Source: Owenia fusiformis
Taxonomy: Eukaryota > Annelida > Polychaeta > Sabellida > Oweniidae
Assembly: GCA_903813345.2 (NCBI GenBank)
Contig: CAIIXF020000007.1
Location: forward strand, 23,859,564 to 23,923,563
DNA length: 64,000 bases
Reading direction: 5' to 3'
The position numbers were made by a program, and so were the translations under genes. Shown here in pieces: positions 53,991 to 64,000 of the stretch. The notes beneath the pieces were generated by a model. The model was given only the letters and a program-made list of their open reading frames with translations, ran no database searches and was not told where the DNA came from. Position 1 is the stretch's first letter; every line of letters begins with the position of its first letter.

Positions 53991-55891
53991 TAGTTCTGCA
54001 TTGTTTTATAGTTTCATACATCCATTCGTTGGTGATTATATGATTCTACCATGTGATAGTGGAAACTAAAGAATAAAACGATAGATTAATTATCTACCAT
54101 AGATGTAAAGACAATAGATTATCCGGGAGATTATCTGGTCTATATAAAACTTGAACGATTGCTGTTTGTCTCTATGCAATGTTTTCCAGAGGCAAAGCTC
54201 AAACATGTATGTAACGACCAATGGAAATGATGAAGTACTCTTCAGAAAGAGCATAGCACGGTGACCTGCAGAAAAAAAGTATAGATGGTCTTGTCATAGA
54301 CATTACAAAATATTGCGATTTGAATGAAATGCTTGTCATTTTGATTGAGATATGAAAGCCTGTAATATGACATTCAATCCAGACGAGATTTTTATTTTGC
54401 TTAATCAAATTTAATGTTAATAAAAGGTTAAGTATCTACTAGTTACGACACGTGAAAAGGTGGTTAAGGGATGTTGGATAGGTATTTTATAAAAATGAGA
54501 CTTTCATTTTATTTTCGTTCAAATGAAACGACATACAATGTGGATGAATAGGGGGGGGGGTCAGTCTACCTTTGCACGTTATGATAACAAAGAATGGAAA
54601 TTTCAATTGGCGAATTTATTTGTCTGCAAATTCACCTCTACGAGAGAGGCTTAGACTTACAATAATCTAAGATAAATAAAATAAAGGCCGTGTGTGTGTG
54701 TTATTGTGGGGAAATATTTACTCACGACCGTTTGTGTAGTTGTAGATACGTAAGTATCTACTCGCGTGTGTAGTTGTATTTATTAATTAAATGTATCTTG
54801 TGTGTGCAATGTTGTGGATATTTAATCCACAATTTTAATGTGTCGTTGTTCTGTCGCTTTTTTTCATCCTAGACGATGATCTAAGTTATCTTCATGTCAC
54901 AAAAAAAGAAGATTTAAACTCATCACGATTGTAATTTAAATGAAATATGACACGCCACGTCACACTTCATTCATTTTATGTTGTCCCATGTAGTTAAATT
55001 ATCTTGGGACAATGTGGTTTTTCATCACAGCAAGGTCGTTATATAATCATCGTGTGTGCATTGTGCCGTGTCCCTATTACATTCCGTGGCGTCAAAATGA
55101 TTGAGCATTGGGCATCCATTAGTATTACGTGTGCGTGTTCCTTTAATAAAATTCATCTGCTATCTGCCAGTAGTAGTCCGTAGTTCGTGTAATTTCATTC
55201 CCCAGCCAGTGACCTGTGGAATGACCAGGTGGCATGCAATTATAATATTTACACCTGCAGTATACCTGGTATTTAACCTGTGATTTGCAGTAGTTACTTT
55301 ACAGGTAGGCAAATCAATACAAACGAACACACGGCTTAGATATTCCAAGTAAACTGTAGGTCTGCGACGGATTATAAGGATTTGAACTCTTTCTTATTGA
55401 TCGCTTTTGTAACCATTGTGGTCTATTGACTGATATATTTATGACTTCATATAAACGTTGGATTATTTAGTAGGCAATACGTATCGGAATTGTATATACC
55501 TATGGAACCCTACAATATTACATAGCTATAGTATGTGAATCGTGATACACGACTTCTTTAAGAAAATCACGGGATGTATAATTTCAATGAATTCACAAGT
55601 TGTTTTATAGGGTCCCTTTAGCATTTACTTACCGAGTGATTGATAGTGTTTACTTGTTCACCCGAGGCACGAAAGCGATTACTTAGCGCTACAAACTCAG
55701 CTTAGATGGTCGTATAAACCGAGTGTCACATATAAGGATGGATATATAGATAATTAAAAGACGCAGTAGACGATATCACTGGCTATGGAATAGGCCTACT
55801 ATAGCAAAGTGCCATCGATTTGGATATCATTAGTTTTATATTGTAGAAAATTGTACTGTTTTGTAATCGTGATTTTTTGTTTACATATACA
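53991..55891. other. Intergenic stretch upstream of the collagen-YWTD gene
   Basis: AT-rich, with a TGTGTGTG/TACTCACG-type low-complexity zone at about 54680-54800. No gene or clear core promoter seen. Confidence 0.5.
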
Positions 55892-58800
55892 ATGGAGTAT
55901 TGTGTTATTGGAGTTTTGTTGATGTTAACGCTGTGTTCGGGCCAATCTACAACACCAGCTCCAGGTAAGTTGATGGTAAACCAAAGACCTTCAAATTTGA
56001 GGTTACACGAATCTGAGGCACAAATGATTAGATTCCAGTTGTATGAAAATTGTATTTCTTTTTTCATAACAAATATGCACTTAGATTTTGGGCTCTGACC
56101 CAAATCAAGCGTAATCTATTTTGGCACTTGGCACAAACCGAACCCCCTGTAATGATAATAAAAGTTATGCAACGTTTATTTTTTACTCAAAATTGGGAAT
56201 GTGATAAGATAGTGATAGTCTACTTTTAGAGTGATACTTTTAGACTGTGATAGTATACTTTTAGACCGAGCACCAACTTTACTTATAGATACATTCACTT
56301 GAAAAACTTAGTGATAAGTTTGACACGCAATTTGCAATTACTCAGATGCGAGTAGGTAGTTACCAGTTTCGCCACCAGGTGGCTGAGTCGGGGGAAATAA
56401 CATGGCAGGGTATTACAAAATTCCCTTAAACTTGAATATTCATCAGTTGTAGTGATTCACTTTTCATATTACCCTTTTGTATCTGATAGTTATACAAATT
56501 AAAATATGCCCAGTAAAAGAAAATATTATCTGCCCAACACAAGAAAAGATATTTCCCTTTTTGTGATTTTACAACATGGGCTCTATGGGGAATCCCCCCG
56601 ACCTAGAAGTCACATTTTCAAAGAAAATTAAATTTTCAAAGTAGATAGACTCTTTTCAAAACCACATTTCTAGATGTATTTCTACATGTAGATTCCAAAT
56701 ATGACATCAGTTTGACTGAATTTTGAATTTTTAATTTTTTAATTTTTGATGACGTAAATCAAGATTATTTCTACTCGCATCTAGTCTATTGATTCGAGCA
56801 TGGGTGGTAGAGCCCATGATTCGAGTTTCCCGAGTGATTTCAATGGTTTCTGCACAAGGGTTAAACGAGCTGAACTCCAATTAAAACAATCAAAAATTCA
56901 AAGTATCCACTCGTTTCTTATTTAATGGAACCTTCATTGCCAATAGTAATTATTATCGTATCAAATGAACTTATCGCTTACATACTATCACTTTTTATGT
57001 CACCACCACAAGTGGTCTCCAACCTTTTTGTAAACGGTGGTTGGTGTTCGGCGTCTGTAACAAATAGTAGGTGGTGACATTTTGCATGTTAATACCTTGT
57101 CCGTTTATGGTTAAATCATATCAGATATGCAGGCACCTCTCTGTTCTCTGTACCCCTCACCTCGAAATAAAGTAGGATTGCATTATAATGGGCTCTCCAA
57201 CAGGGGTTTCAAACATTGTCACTTGTCACAATCTCTCTCGGGAGACCTATGCAAGAGAGGGCTTTATTTATATTATATTTCAGCTGTTTATTTTCATTAT
57301 TATCGATCTCCCATTGCAGTTAATATCCACGTCGAGGACATTCGTACTCATCGTGACTGGGGGCTTAACAGTTTATGTAGGAACGTTTTATTTAGTATTT
57401 TGCGTTGGAATATATTATCTAATTTCTCATCTCTTTTCAGAATTTAAAAAAAGTAATGATAATACATGGAATGATAATTCAGTTCATCGCGAAGTTCCTG
57501 TACGAACCATGTGTGTTTTAACCTTGGGAAATGTGTGGAATGCATGGCTTTATAAGTATGATCTGGGGTCACGACCCGATGACCATCAATACCCGTTGCT
57601 TACCATGTTGTACAGAGCGTGTGTACATTTTACTATTCATATTATTCTGTATTTTAATTATAAACATTGATCCACTATATACCATTAAAAAGTAAAAGGG
57701 TAGCAACATGAACAGCATCGTCCTATATTTAAGATCAACGTGTCATTAATTACTAAGAGCGTCCATCGTTATACCACAACGTAATATGGTACATGAAATT
57801 GACAATATGGGATTGTTTTGAAATCATTTCAACCTCACTGGGGAGTATCGTGATGCAACAACACCGTGTTGTTGCATCAAGATGGCCAGACTTCCGGTGA
57901 TAGATTTTCGTACGATATTTTGTTTCCCCAATTAAACCCATTTCTAGGACGAGTTGCTCAATAACCATACACGTGCAGTTAGCGCACGATCTATATTTAA
58001 AGAAACTGTCATTAGTATACATGTACCATCACCAAGAAGCAATAAGTTCACGGTTTTAGTTCCTCACTATTGATGCAACAACACCAAACCGAAGATGCAA
58101 CAACACTCCTCTAGATTTGAGCAATGATGCAGCAACACCAATTAATAGCATAATTTCAGAAGACCATAAATCTCGAGAGGAACAGATTTTTAAATGCTTC
58201 TATTGCAACACCGTTACCCATTACCCATATTTGCGTTCTTCTTAAGGCATTCAAAATACACGTCCTGCAGGCGAAGATCCTTTATATGTATTTTCAAAAA
58301 TTTATACTTATAAATATTATAATGTACTGGACGTTGTTCTATAACATAGTTCAATCGCCTTTAACATGGCAAGCTTTAGTAACCCAATCTCTTTTCATAA
58401 ACCACTGTTCCATAGCTTGATGACCCTGACTCCAGTTAGTATCATTCAAAATGGTGGACAAACATCTTTCGTTCTCGGTAAACATGATGAGCTATTGGAA
58501 ATTATCTGTCATCCATCTGTGGAACAGTGGTAAACTAGTAGATGTATGTTACCACTGTTTATCAAATTATAACTAAAACAGTTTAACTGTGACATTCGTG
58601 AGCTTGTATATGTTGACTAGGATGATTGCTTCATCTATGATATAATATGATATGATTCTTTATTTCCTCCAATTTGGAGAGCCAACGTGTAAAAACGTTC
58701 CTAATTGACTTTATTAGAGAGGCCGTTTAGTTGCACATGTAGAATTATTGCTGTCTTTGGATTCCTTCTCTCCGACTGAGTAAAAAGGTAAACAAAAGTG

Positions 58801-61800
58801 ATAAGATTAAGTAAAGGGCCCAAAAATGTAAATTGATAGGGATGTAGTTATCCCAGATATCCCGGGCCCTCGGGAAATATCATATTGTCTCTCGGAATAA
58901 AACCAATATTGAATCCCTCTCAGTAAATAACCTTTATATAATAGCATTGTATAACTAACACTCATCCTATACAACTCTTGAGAACGATGTACAACTCCTG
59001 GATAGCGTAAACTCCTGAGCAGCGTATACAACTCTTCAATTCATACTTTGGGTAGGATAACAAAGGATATACAATATACAATTGTAGACCTCTCTTGAGG
59101 TCAACTGGCAAAATTGTATACCGATACTGTAATCCTTGAAAGTTCGGAGGTCGAGGTCAACAGTACTCTCAGGGTTTACTGTTGAGGTAAACACTTTGGC
59201 CAGTTGACCGAATAGAGAGGTTAACAATTGTTTGTTAGTCCGAAGAATATAATAATTTGAAGGATATAATATACAATTGTAGACCTCTCTTAAGGTCAAC
59301 TGGCAAAATTGTAAACCGATACTGTAAACCTTGAAAGTACTGTTGATCAAGACCAGAGGTCAAGGACACTTTTGCCAGTTGACCGAAAAGAGAGGATAAC
59401 AATTGTTCTGTTAGTCCAAATAATATAATAATTGGACGAATATATTATACAAATAGTGACTGCCTAATTTCGAGCAATAGTGTAAATGATTTCCCCTTGG
59501 GAATATCCTCTACAATGTACTATTCCCGAAGCCGCCGGGTCCATTGTTAGCATTATAAGCTGTGACGTCATCAGATGTTCAAATGAAATTTTTGCCTCTG
59601 AGACTGTCACTTGACAACTTCAATCGCGTTTAACACGCGGAATAGATTATCATAACACTTGAAATTACACAGACGTATTGAGCTTACGGAACTTTATATA
59701 CGTTGCTTATATTGTATCGTTCACGCACGTCTGTCATGGTGAACGGAGTTGATTTGTGTTTGTGCTCATCCTCCATTTTTCTGTTTTTCGTCTGCGCAGT
59801 GATGATGCGCAGACGTTTCCAAGGGTAATAGAACTTGCAATTGTGACGTCAGCGGGCAATAGTTCAAATGTATATTCCCGCTGACGTCACATTTGAGGGA
59901 ATATAACTTTCCGAGGGAAATAGTAAATCTATTTCGGAACACGTGACTAGGTATTGACCAATCAGGATCAGTGTTACATATTGGGTATATAATAAAATCG
60001 AATATCACGTGAACATATTTGATAAGTAAAGGTATCATATTTTAGCAAAAAATCCCCAAACCGTCGAATATTTTTTACACAACTTATTTTTTCAAAATTA
60101 AAAAAATTTCAACATTAAAAAAACAATTTTTCAAAAATAGGGGTCAACAGTACCTAGTAGAGATCAACAGTTTACAATTGTTGACCTCCCCAGAGGTCAA
60201 CCGGCAAAATTGTATACCGAGACTGTAAACCGAAAAACTACTGGTGACAGAGACCGAAGGTCGAGGTCAACAGTAGTTTCAAGGTTTGCAGTCGAGGTAT
60301 ATGATTTTGACGGTTGATCGAATGGAGAGGTCTACAATTGTTTTGTTAGTCCGAGTAAACTAATAATACACATATAGACGACAATCATCAATCGGCATGG
60401 CTTCATTTCACAACCTTTTCTCCGAACCACGTGAGCAATAATTTTTTTAGAAAATCTGGAGACAGTGCAAGTAGTTTAACTCTGTATTTGGCACATCATG
60501 GCGTACTCGTTAGTGAATTAATTTTGATTTTAAGTTTCTATTTGTATTTTTGCTATACTTGTCGCCTAGTAAAGTCATTTTCATCAACGTTTACAAAATG
60601 TCCGTCTTCCATGTTTTTTTCAGAAGTAGCGGTCAACAGTACCTAGTAGCGGTCAACAGTACATAATTTTGACCGCTAATCACCCAATCGGAATCGAGTA
60701 TTTCAGTTGAGGTACTAACAATATATTTTGTTGCCCGCTCATCAACCAATCAGAATTGAGTATTTCAATTGAGGTACTAACATAGAATGACTGATATCTG
60801 TTGTCTTTCCAAAATAATATTAGTTATTTGTAAGCAATTTCCATACGGTAAATCAAGGGCATTTAATTTAGAAAATGTATAATATTTATATTTTTCAGAT
60901 ACAATATCAATGAGATTGCTTCCCGGGGATTCTGTACTTTATTTAGTTTGCCTTGTATATCCTTTTAACTTTGATATAGACAAAGAAATCAAACAAAATA
61001 CGTTTCGTTCATGGACCACTGACTCACGCGTTTTATTCATGTCCCGACCTACACCTGTAAACAGAAAATAAAACAGTTTCTCTTGTTGTTCAATGATACA
61101 TTATATTGGCGTTTTTGCATCAGCACATTGGTGTTGTTGCATCATCGAAAAGAAACAGAGTGGTGTTGTTGCATCAATAGTGAGGAATTAAAACCACGAA
61201 TTTATCGCTTCTTGATGATGCTACATGTATACCAATGACAGTTTTTTTAAATATATATCATGGGCTAACTGCATGTGTATGATTAATGAGCAACTCGTCC
61301 TAGAAATGGGTGTAAATTGGGAAAACAAAACATCGTACGAAAATCTATCACCGGAAGTCTGGCCATCTTGATGCAACAACACGGTGTTGTTGCATCACGA
61401 TACCCCCCAGTGAACCTAGATATAGTCCAAGGAGATGCTTTCTTTTTATACTTATATTATATATTTCTATCAAAACCAACATCGTCCTTTATTGTAGCCT
61501 ATTTAGTATGTTATTTTTATTTTCTATTGTATATCAGCAGGTCCATAGGCTTTTTCCAAGGGAGTTCACTTTTAAAAACTTCCAGGGGGTTCGCATTTGA
61601 GAATTTTAGCCCAAATTCACTTGAAAGCAAAATCGACCTCTGGGAAAGGGCAGCCACAGTCAAGTTAGATTTGGAAAGTGTGGAGATGTGCATTGCAAAA
61701 TGTGTACTGCTAGCCACCATGCCACGTTAAGAATAATTGGTTGTCATTTTGGAACGTCTGTTAATATTCTATCATTTGAAAAATGATGTATTCAGTATTA

Positions 61801-63915
61801 GATATTCATATTTAAAAATTGTTTATCATCTTAAGAGAATTCAATAAGGTACAATAAATGATGGTTACATGACCTCCCCTTCATGCAACCAATATATTGG
61901 CAAATCGATTGCTTATTAATATTGTTGGCATTTTTTTTTATCAGAGAGCGTTATTCAAATTGTTATGGCTGTTGTTTTTATTTTGCGAATCACAAGATAG
62001 AAATATTTAGCGACTTGGTTTTTTATACAACATCGAGAGACAATTGAAAGGAGGAAACCATTGATTTAATACTTGCAAAAACAGATCAATGTCAGGAGAA
62101 CGTGGTCGCATGAAAATCTTGTTTTCAACATTTATTTACCAACTGGTGTGGTGTTACAGGAGCGTCAGGTCCTATAGGAGCAACAGGTCCTATTGGTGCA
62201 ACAGGTCCTACTGGTTCAACTGGTCCAGCCGGTCCTGCTGGTTCAACTGGTCCTACTGGTTCAACGGGGCACACTGGGTCTACAGGACATACAGGGTCCA
62301 CAGGCCCCATTGGCCCTACTGGTTCAACGGGGCACACTGGGTCTACAGGGCATACAGGCCCCACTGGTTCAACTGGTCCTACTGGTTCAACTGGTCCTAC
62401 TGGTTCAACTGGTCCTACTGGTTCAACAAGTCCTGTTGGTTCAACAGGCCCTACTGGTCCAACCGGCAAAACGGAAGAGAGAGGTATCAATGGCATGTGC
62501 ACGTGCGGGCTTAGCGGTTAACGACGTTCTGACAATTCCGACCTTTCTCATTTAGATTCAGTCAATCATGTTTCTTTCAGAAGGATTTGGAAGGCCATAT
62601 TCTTGCAATTGATTGACTTAAGATGTCAAGTAATATTGGTAGTTATTGTCAGGTTGCTTATTATTGTAGTTAGGACTATGACACGTAGGATAGACAAATT
62701 CTTTTTACTTGTATCTTCTACAGTACTAGGCCTAGACAGTAGTGCTGATCTCTAATTTAGCCTTGCTTCCACGACCATGGTTTCTTGCACTGGTATAGTC
62801 CTGTATTTCTAGCCTGCCAACCACACCCCTTTCTTCTTATTCTGACTGGTCAAGGCTTGTATTTCTAGCCTGCCAGCACACTCCTTTCTTCTTATTCTGA
62901 CTGGTCAAGGCTTGTATTTCTAGCCTGCCAGCACACTCGATCCTTTCTTCTTATTCTGACTGGTCAAGGCTTGTATTTCTAGCCTGCCAACCACAACCCT
63001 TTCTTCTTATTATGACTGGTCTAAGCCTATATTTCTAGCCTGCCAACTACACCCCTTTCTTCTTATTCGGACTGGTCTAAGCCTGTATTTCTAGCCTGCC
63101 AACCACATCCAATTCTTCTAATTCTGACTGGTATAGGCCTGTAATTCTACTCTACCAACCACATGCATTTTTTCTTGCAATAGAATATACATCAAATGTA
63201 CAATCACCTCTTTTAACCCTCTACACAGATATACTGATCACCAAGAACCTTTTTGGATTGGAAAACTTACATAGCCTAGTTTATTGCACTATTTAGTTAT
63301 TTATTTTTAGTTGTATTAATTATTTTACTCATACAATGTACCTGGATGTTTAAATTAATTCATAGTAAGCTTATAAGACGGGCATTATTGACGTCAAGTG
63401 TTTAAAAAGATTTTCAGAAACATTAAATAAAACAAGCAAGCGTGGCGAACTTTTGTTTTGATATTTAAAACATCAATGCAGTATAAAATATATGTAACTT
63501 CATAACACATATCGGACTTAAAAAACGAACCCGCCTCTTGGGACCCCCCCTCTCTAGGATGTAAAAATCAGTCGAACCCCATCCACGTCTATCCATCATA
63601 TCACAAAGAAATCAAGGTATATCAATTCTTACGAGGTGAGATTGTTGATCATGTTTGCCATTAATATTTTTACAGTTGAGCCGATGGACGACAACTTTAT
63701 CGTATTTGTGGATAGCAGGGCAGACACGCTCTACCAGATGGACACAAATGATCCGAGTAGATTTCGCACTGTCACTAAGACTGGCCCTAATCCAGTGGCT
63801 ATTGCGTACGATCCCAATGGAAAGCGAATCTACTTTGCAGATGTCCGAGAAAATACTATTAAAAGCGTCAACGTTGACGGAACTGACCTGAAGGTTGTCA
63901 AGCAGCTTCTAGCAG
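55892..63915 (+). CDS. Secreted collagen-like protein with YWTD propeller (3' end off window)
   Basis: Three exons in view: 55892-55964, 62160-62483 and 63676-63915, every internal border in phase 1. Exon 1 is a signal peptide ([18 protein letters not shown]) followed by STTPAP. Exon 2 encodes 35 Gly-X-Y triplets, dominated by GPT, GST and GHT, with Thr in the Y position in 28 of 35; one triplet begins with Ser instead of Gly (AGT at 62429-62431). Exon 3 starts a YWTD/LDLR-class-B propeller: [20 protein letters not shown], then [20 protein letters not shown] and [16 protein letters not shown]. The gene runs off the right edge, where more propeller blades are expected. An extracellular, trimeric adhesion or matrix protein is likely; I know no named orthologue. 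Intron 1 is 6.2 kb and carries a large inverted-repeat element. Confidence 0.85.
57000..57100 (+). repeat. Interspersed repeat family, GTGGTGACAT type, best copy
   Basis: Begins TTTTTATGTCACCACC and ends GGTGGTGACATTTTGCATG, so its ends are inverted repeats; the middle has GGTGGTTGGTGTTCGG. Copies elsewhere: about 2345, 16310 and 40965. Confidence 0.65.
57188..57670 (+). CDS. Candidate intronless membrane-protein ORF, 160 aa, unknown
   Basis: An ATG-started frame of 160 codons in otherwise AT-rich intron sequence. The translation has about three hydrophobic segments ([40 protein letters not shown] extending to YYLISHLF; and a C-terminal FTIHIILYF). Between them is a polar part ([19 protein letters not shown]) and [20 protein letters not shown] recognise no family. 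It lies inside intron 1 of the collagen-YWTD gene, just before the 3.6-kb inverted-repeat element. An ATTAAA follows at 57683-57688. Chance is a real alternative, since hydrophobic frames arise easily in AT-rich DNA. Confidence 0.3.
   Translation: MGSPTGVSNIVTCHNLSRETYAREGFIYIIFQLFIFIIIDLPLQLISTSRTFVLIVTGGLTVYVGTFYLVFCVGIYYLISHLFSEFKKSNDNTWNDNSVHREVPVRTMCVLTLGNVWNAWLYKYDLGSRPDDHQYPLLTMLYRACVHFTIHIILYFNYKH
58855..58945. repeat. Interspersed repeat family, AATATCATATTTTCC type, copy
   Basis: Contains CCTCGGGAAATATCATATTG, GGAATAAAACCAATATTGAA and CAGTAAATAACCTTTAT. Lies inside the 3.6-kb element. Confidence 0.55.
59070..60370. repeat. Three ~180-bp foldback units inside the 3.6-kb element
   Basis: Units at about 59070-59250, 59270-59430 and 60165-60370 each begin ACAATTGTAGACCTCTC-like and end GAGAGGTTAACAATTGT-like. 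Matched inner blocks (GGTCAACTGGCAAAATTGTA against its inverse CCAGTTGACC) mean each unit can fold on itself. GGTCAACAGTACCTAGTAG is repeated near 60140 and 60630. Confidence 0.75.
61539..61640. repeat. Partial copy of the CAGGCCCGTAG MITE family
   Basis: CAGGTCCATAGGC, TTTTCCAAGGGAGTTCA and CCAGGGGGTTCGCATTTGA parallel the left half of the element at 10771-10989. The right half is missing. Confidence 0.6.
62165..62467 (+). repeat. Coding repeat of the collagen-like exon
   Basis: 9-bp Gly-X-Y codons are arranged in 18-bp units GGTTCAACTGGTCCTACT (GSTGPT), with five near-identical tandem copies at about 62370-62430 and a larger duplicated block containing [10 protein letters not shown] at about 62265-62300 and 62328-62360. 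Growth by unequal exchange is likely. Confidence 0.85.
62803..63165 (+). repeat. ~57-bp tandem repeat in intron 2 of the collagen-YWTD gene
   Basis: Six to seven units of TGTATTTCTAGCCTGCCAAC followed by CTTTCTTCTTATTCTGACTG. Units in the middle are nearly identical; the last is diverged. Confidence 0.85.
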
Positions 63916-64000
63916 GTAACCTACTGATTTTAATCATTACCCATGTTATCTTTAGGACATTTCGCTGCACGTTTTGTGACGTTCTTCGACAGACACATAA

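Larger units (their letters stand above)
57836..61412. mobile_element. 3.6-kb element with ~300-bp inverted ends and GATGCAACAACAC motifs
   Basis: Left arm 57836-58140 and right arm about 61110-61412 are inverted copies, similar over roughly 300 bp. The ends read CACTGGGG…CCCCAGTG, flanked by AACCT on both sides (57831-57835, 61413-61417). Each arm has a near-terminal 27-bp palindrome (GATGCAACAACAC, one central base, complement; 57852-57878 on the left) plus further GATGCAACAACAC copies (58072, 58094 and a variant at 58126; mirrored on the right). The interior has foldback repeats, no transposase. Confidence 0.85.

Noticed and set aside
62125-62514. Two other long frames over the collagen exon (one Trp/Ser/Asn-rich plus-strand frame, one Pro/Val-rich minus-strand frame)
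   Set aside because: Shadows of the Gly-X-Y repeat. Only the third frame gives Gly every third residue and splices in phase with its neighbours.

Overview
This is nuclear DNA from a bilaterian animal. Genes are split by GT-AG introns, base composition is AT-rich, non-coding DNA is crowded with small DNA transposons, and the proteins are classic animal ones. The repeat character (hAT-type MITEs, CCATGG-rich palindromes, a GTCC/GTCT/GTCA-bearing interspersed family) and the secreted matrix-type proteins suggest a marine invertebrate, perhaps a mollusc or other lophotrochozoan. That placement is an inference; only 'animal' is firm.

Layout: (1) 1-14,832, minus strand: SMAD4, the common Smad of TGF-beta/BMP signalling, with 11 exons in view; the last part of the MH2 domain lies off the left edge. 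(2) 8,104-11,824, plus strand: a five-exon secreted olfactomedin-domain protein lying wholly inside SMAD4 intron 1 on the opposite strand. (3) 14.8-24.4 kb: gene-poor and transposon-rich, with a 2.9-kb element carrying a CCATGG palindrome array and several hAT-like MITEs with 8-bp target duplications, some nested. (4) 24,437-28,403, plus: VPS72/YL1, an H2A.Z-deposition subunit, complete in seven exons. (5) 31,086-36,204, minus: MNS1, an axonemal coiled-coil protein; eight exons found, first coding exon not found. (6) 39,483-50,728, plus: CHTOP, an RGG mRNA-export/PRMT adaptor, nine coding exons. MNS1 and CHTOP look head-to-head around a compact promoter region near 37.4-37.6 kb with a 17-bp perfect inverted repeat. 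(7) 52.4-55.9 kb: repeats. (8) 55,892 to beyond the right edge, plus: a secreted collagen-like protein followed by a YWTD (LDLR class B) propeller; its 6.2-kb first intron holds a 3.6-kb inverted-repeat element.

Exon joins were checked by reading phase. All joins in all six genes keep frame; the summed lengths give 567 codons of SMAD4 in view, 605 aa for the olfactomedin protein, 364 aa for VPS72, 505 aa for MNS1 without its first exon, and 288 aa for CHTOP.

The most unusual signal is that tandem repeats are built out of exon-intron junctions. In VPS72 a 46-bp minisatellite (14 units, five-unit higher-order period) carries copies of the last intron's acceptor plus the first bases of the next exon. 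In MNS1 an independent array of about 65 bp carries copies of an exon end plus its donor. In CHTOP a ~21-bp array abuts an acceptor. Together they create rows of decoy splice sites beside the real ones.
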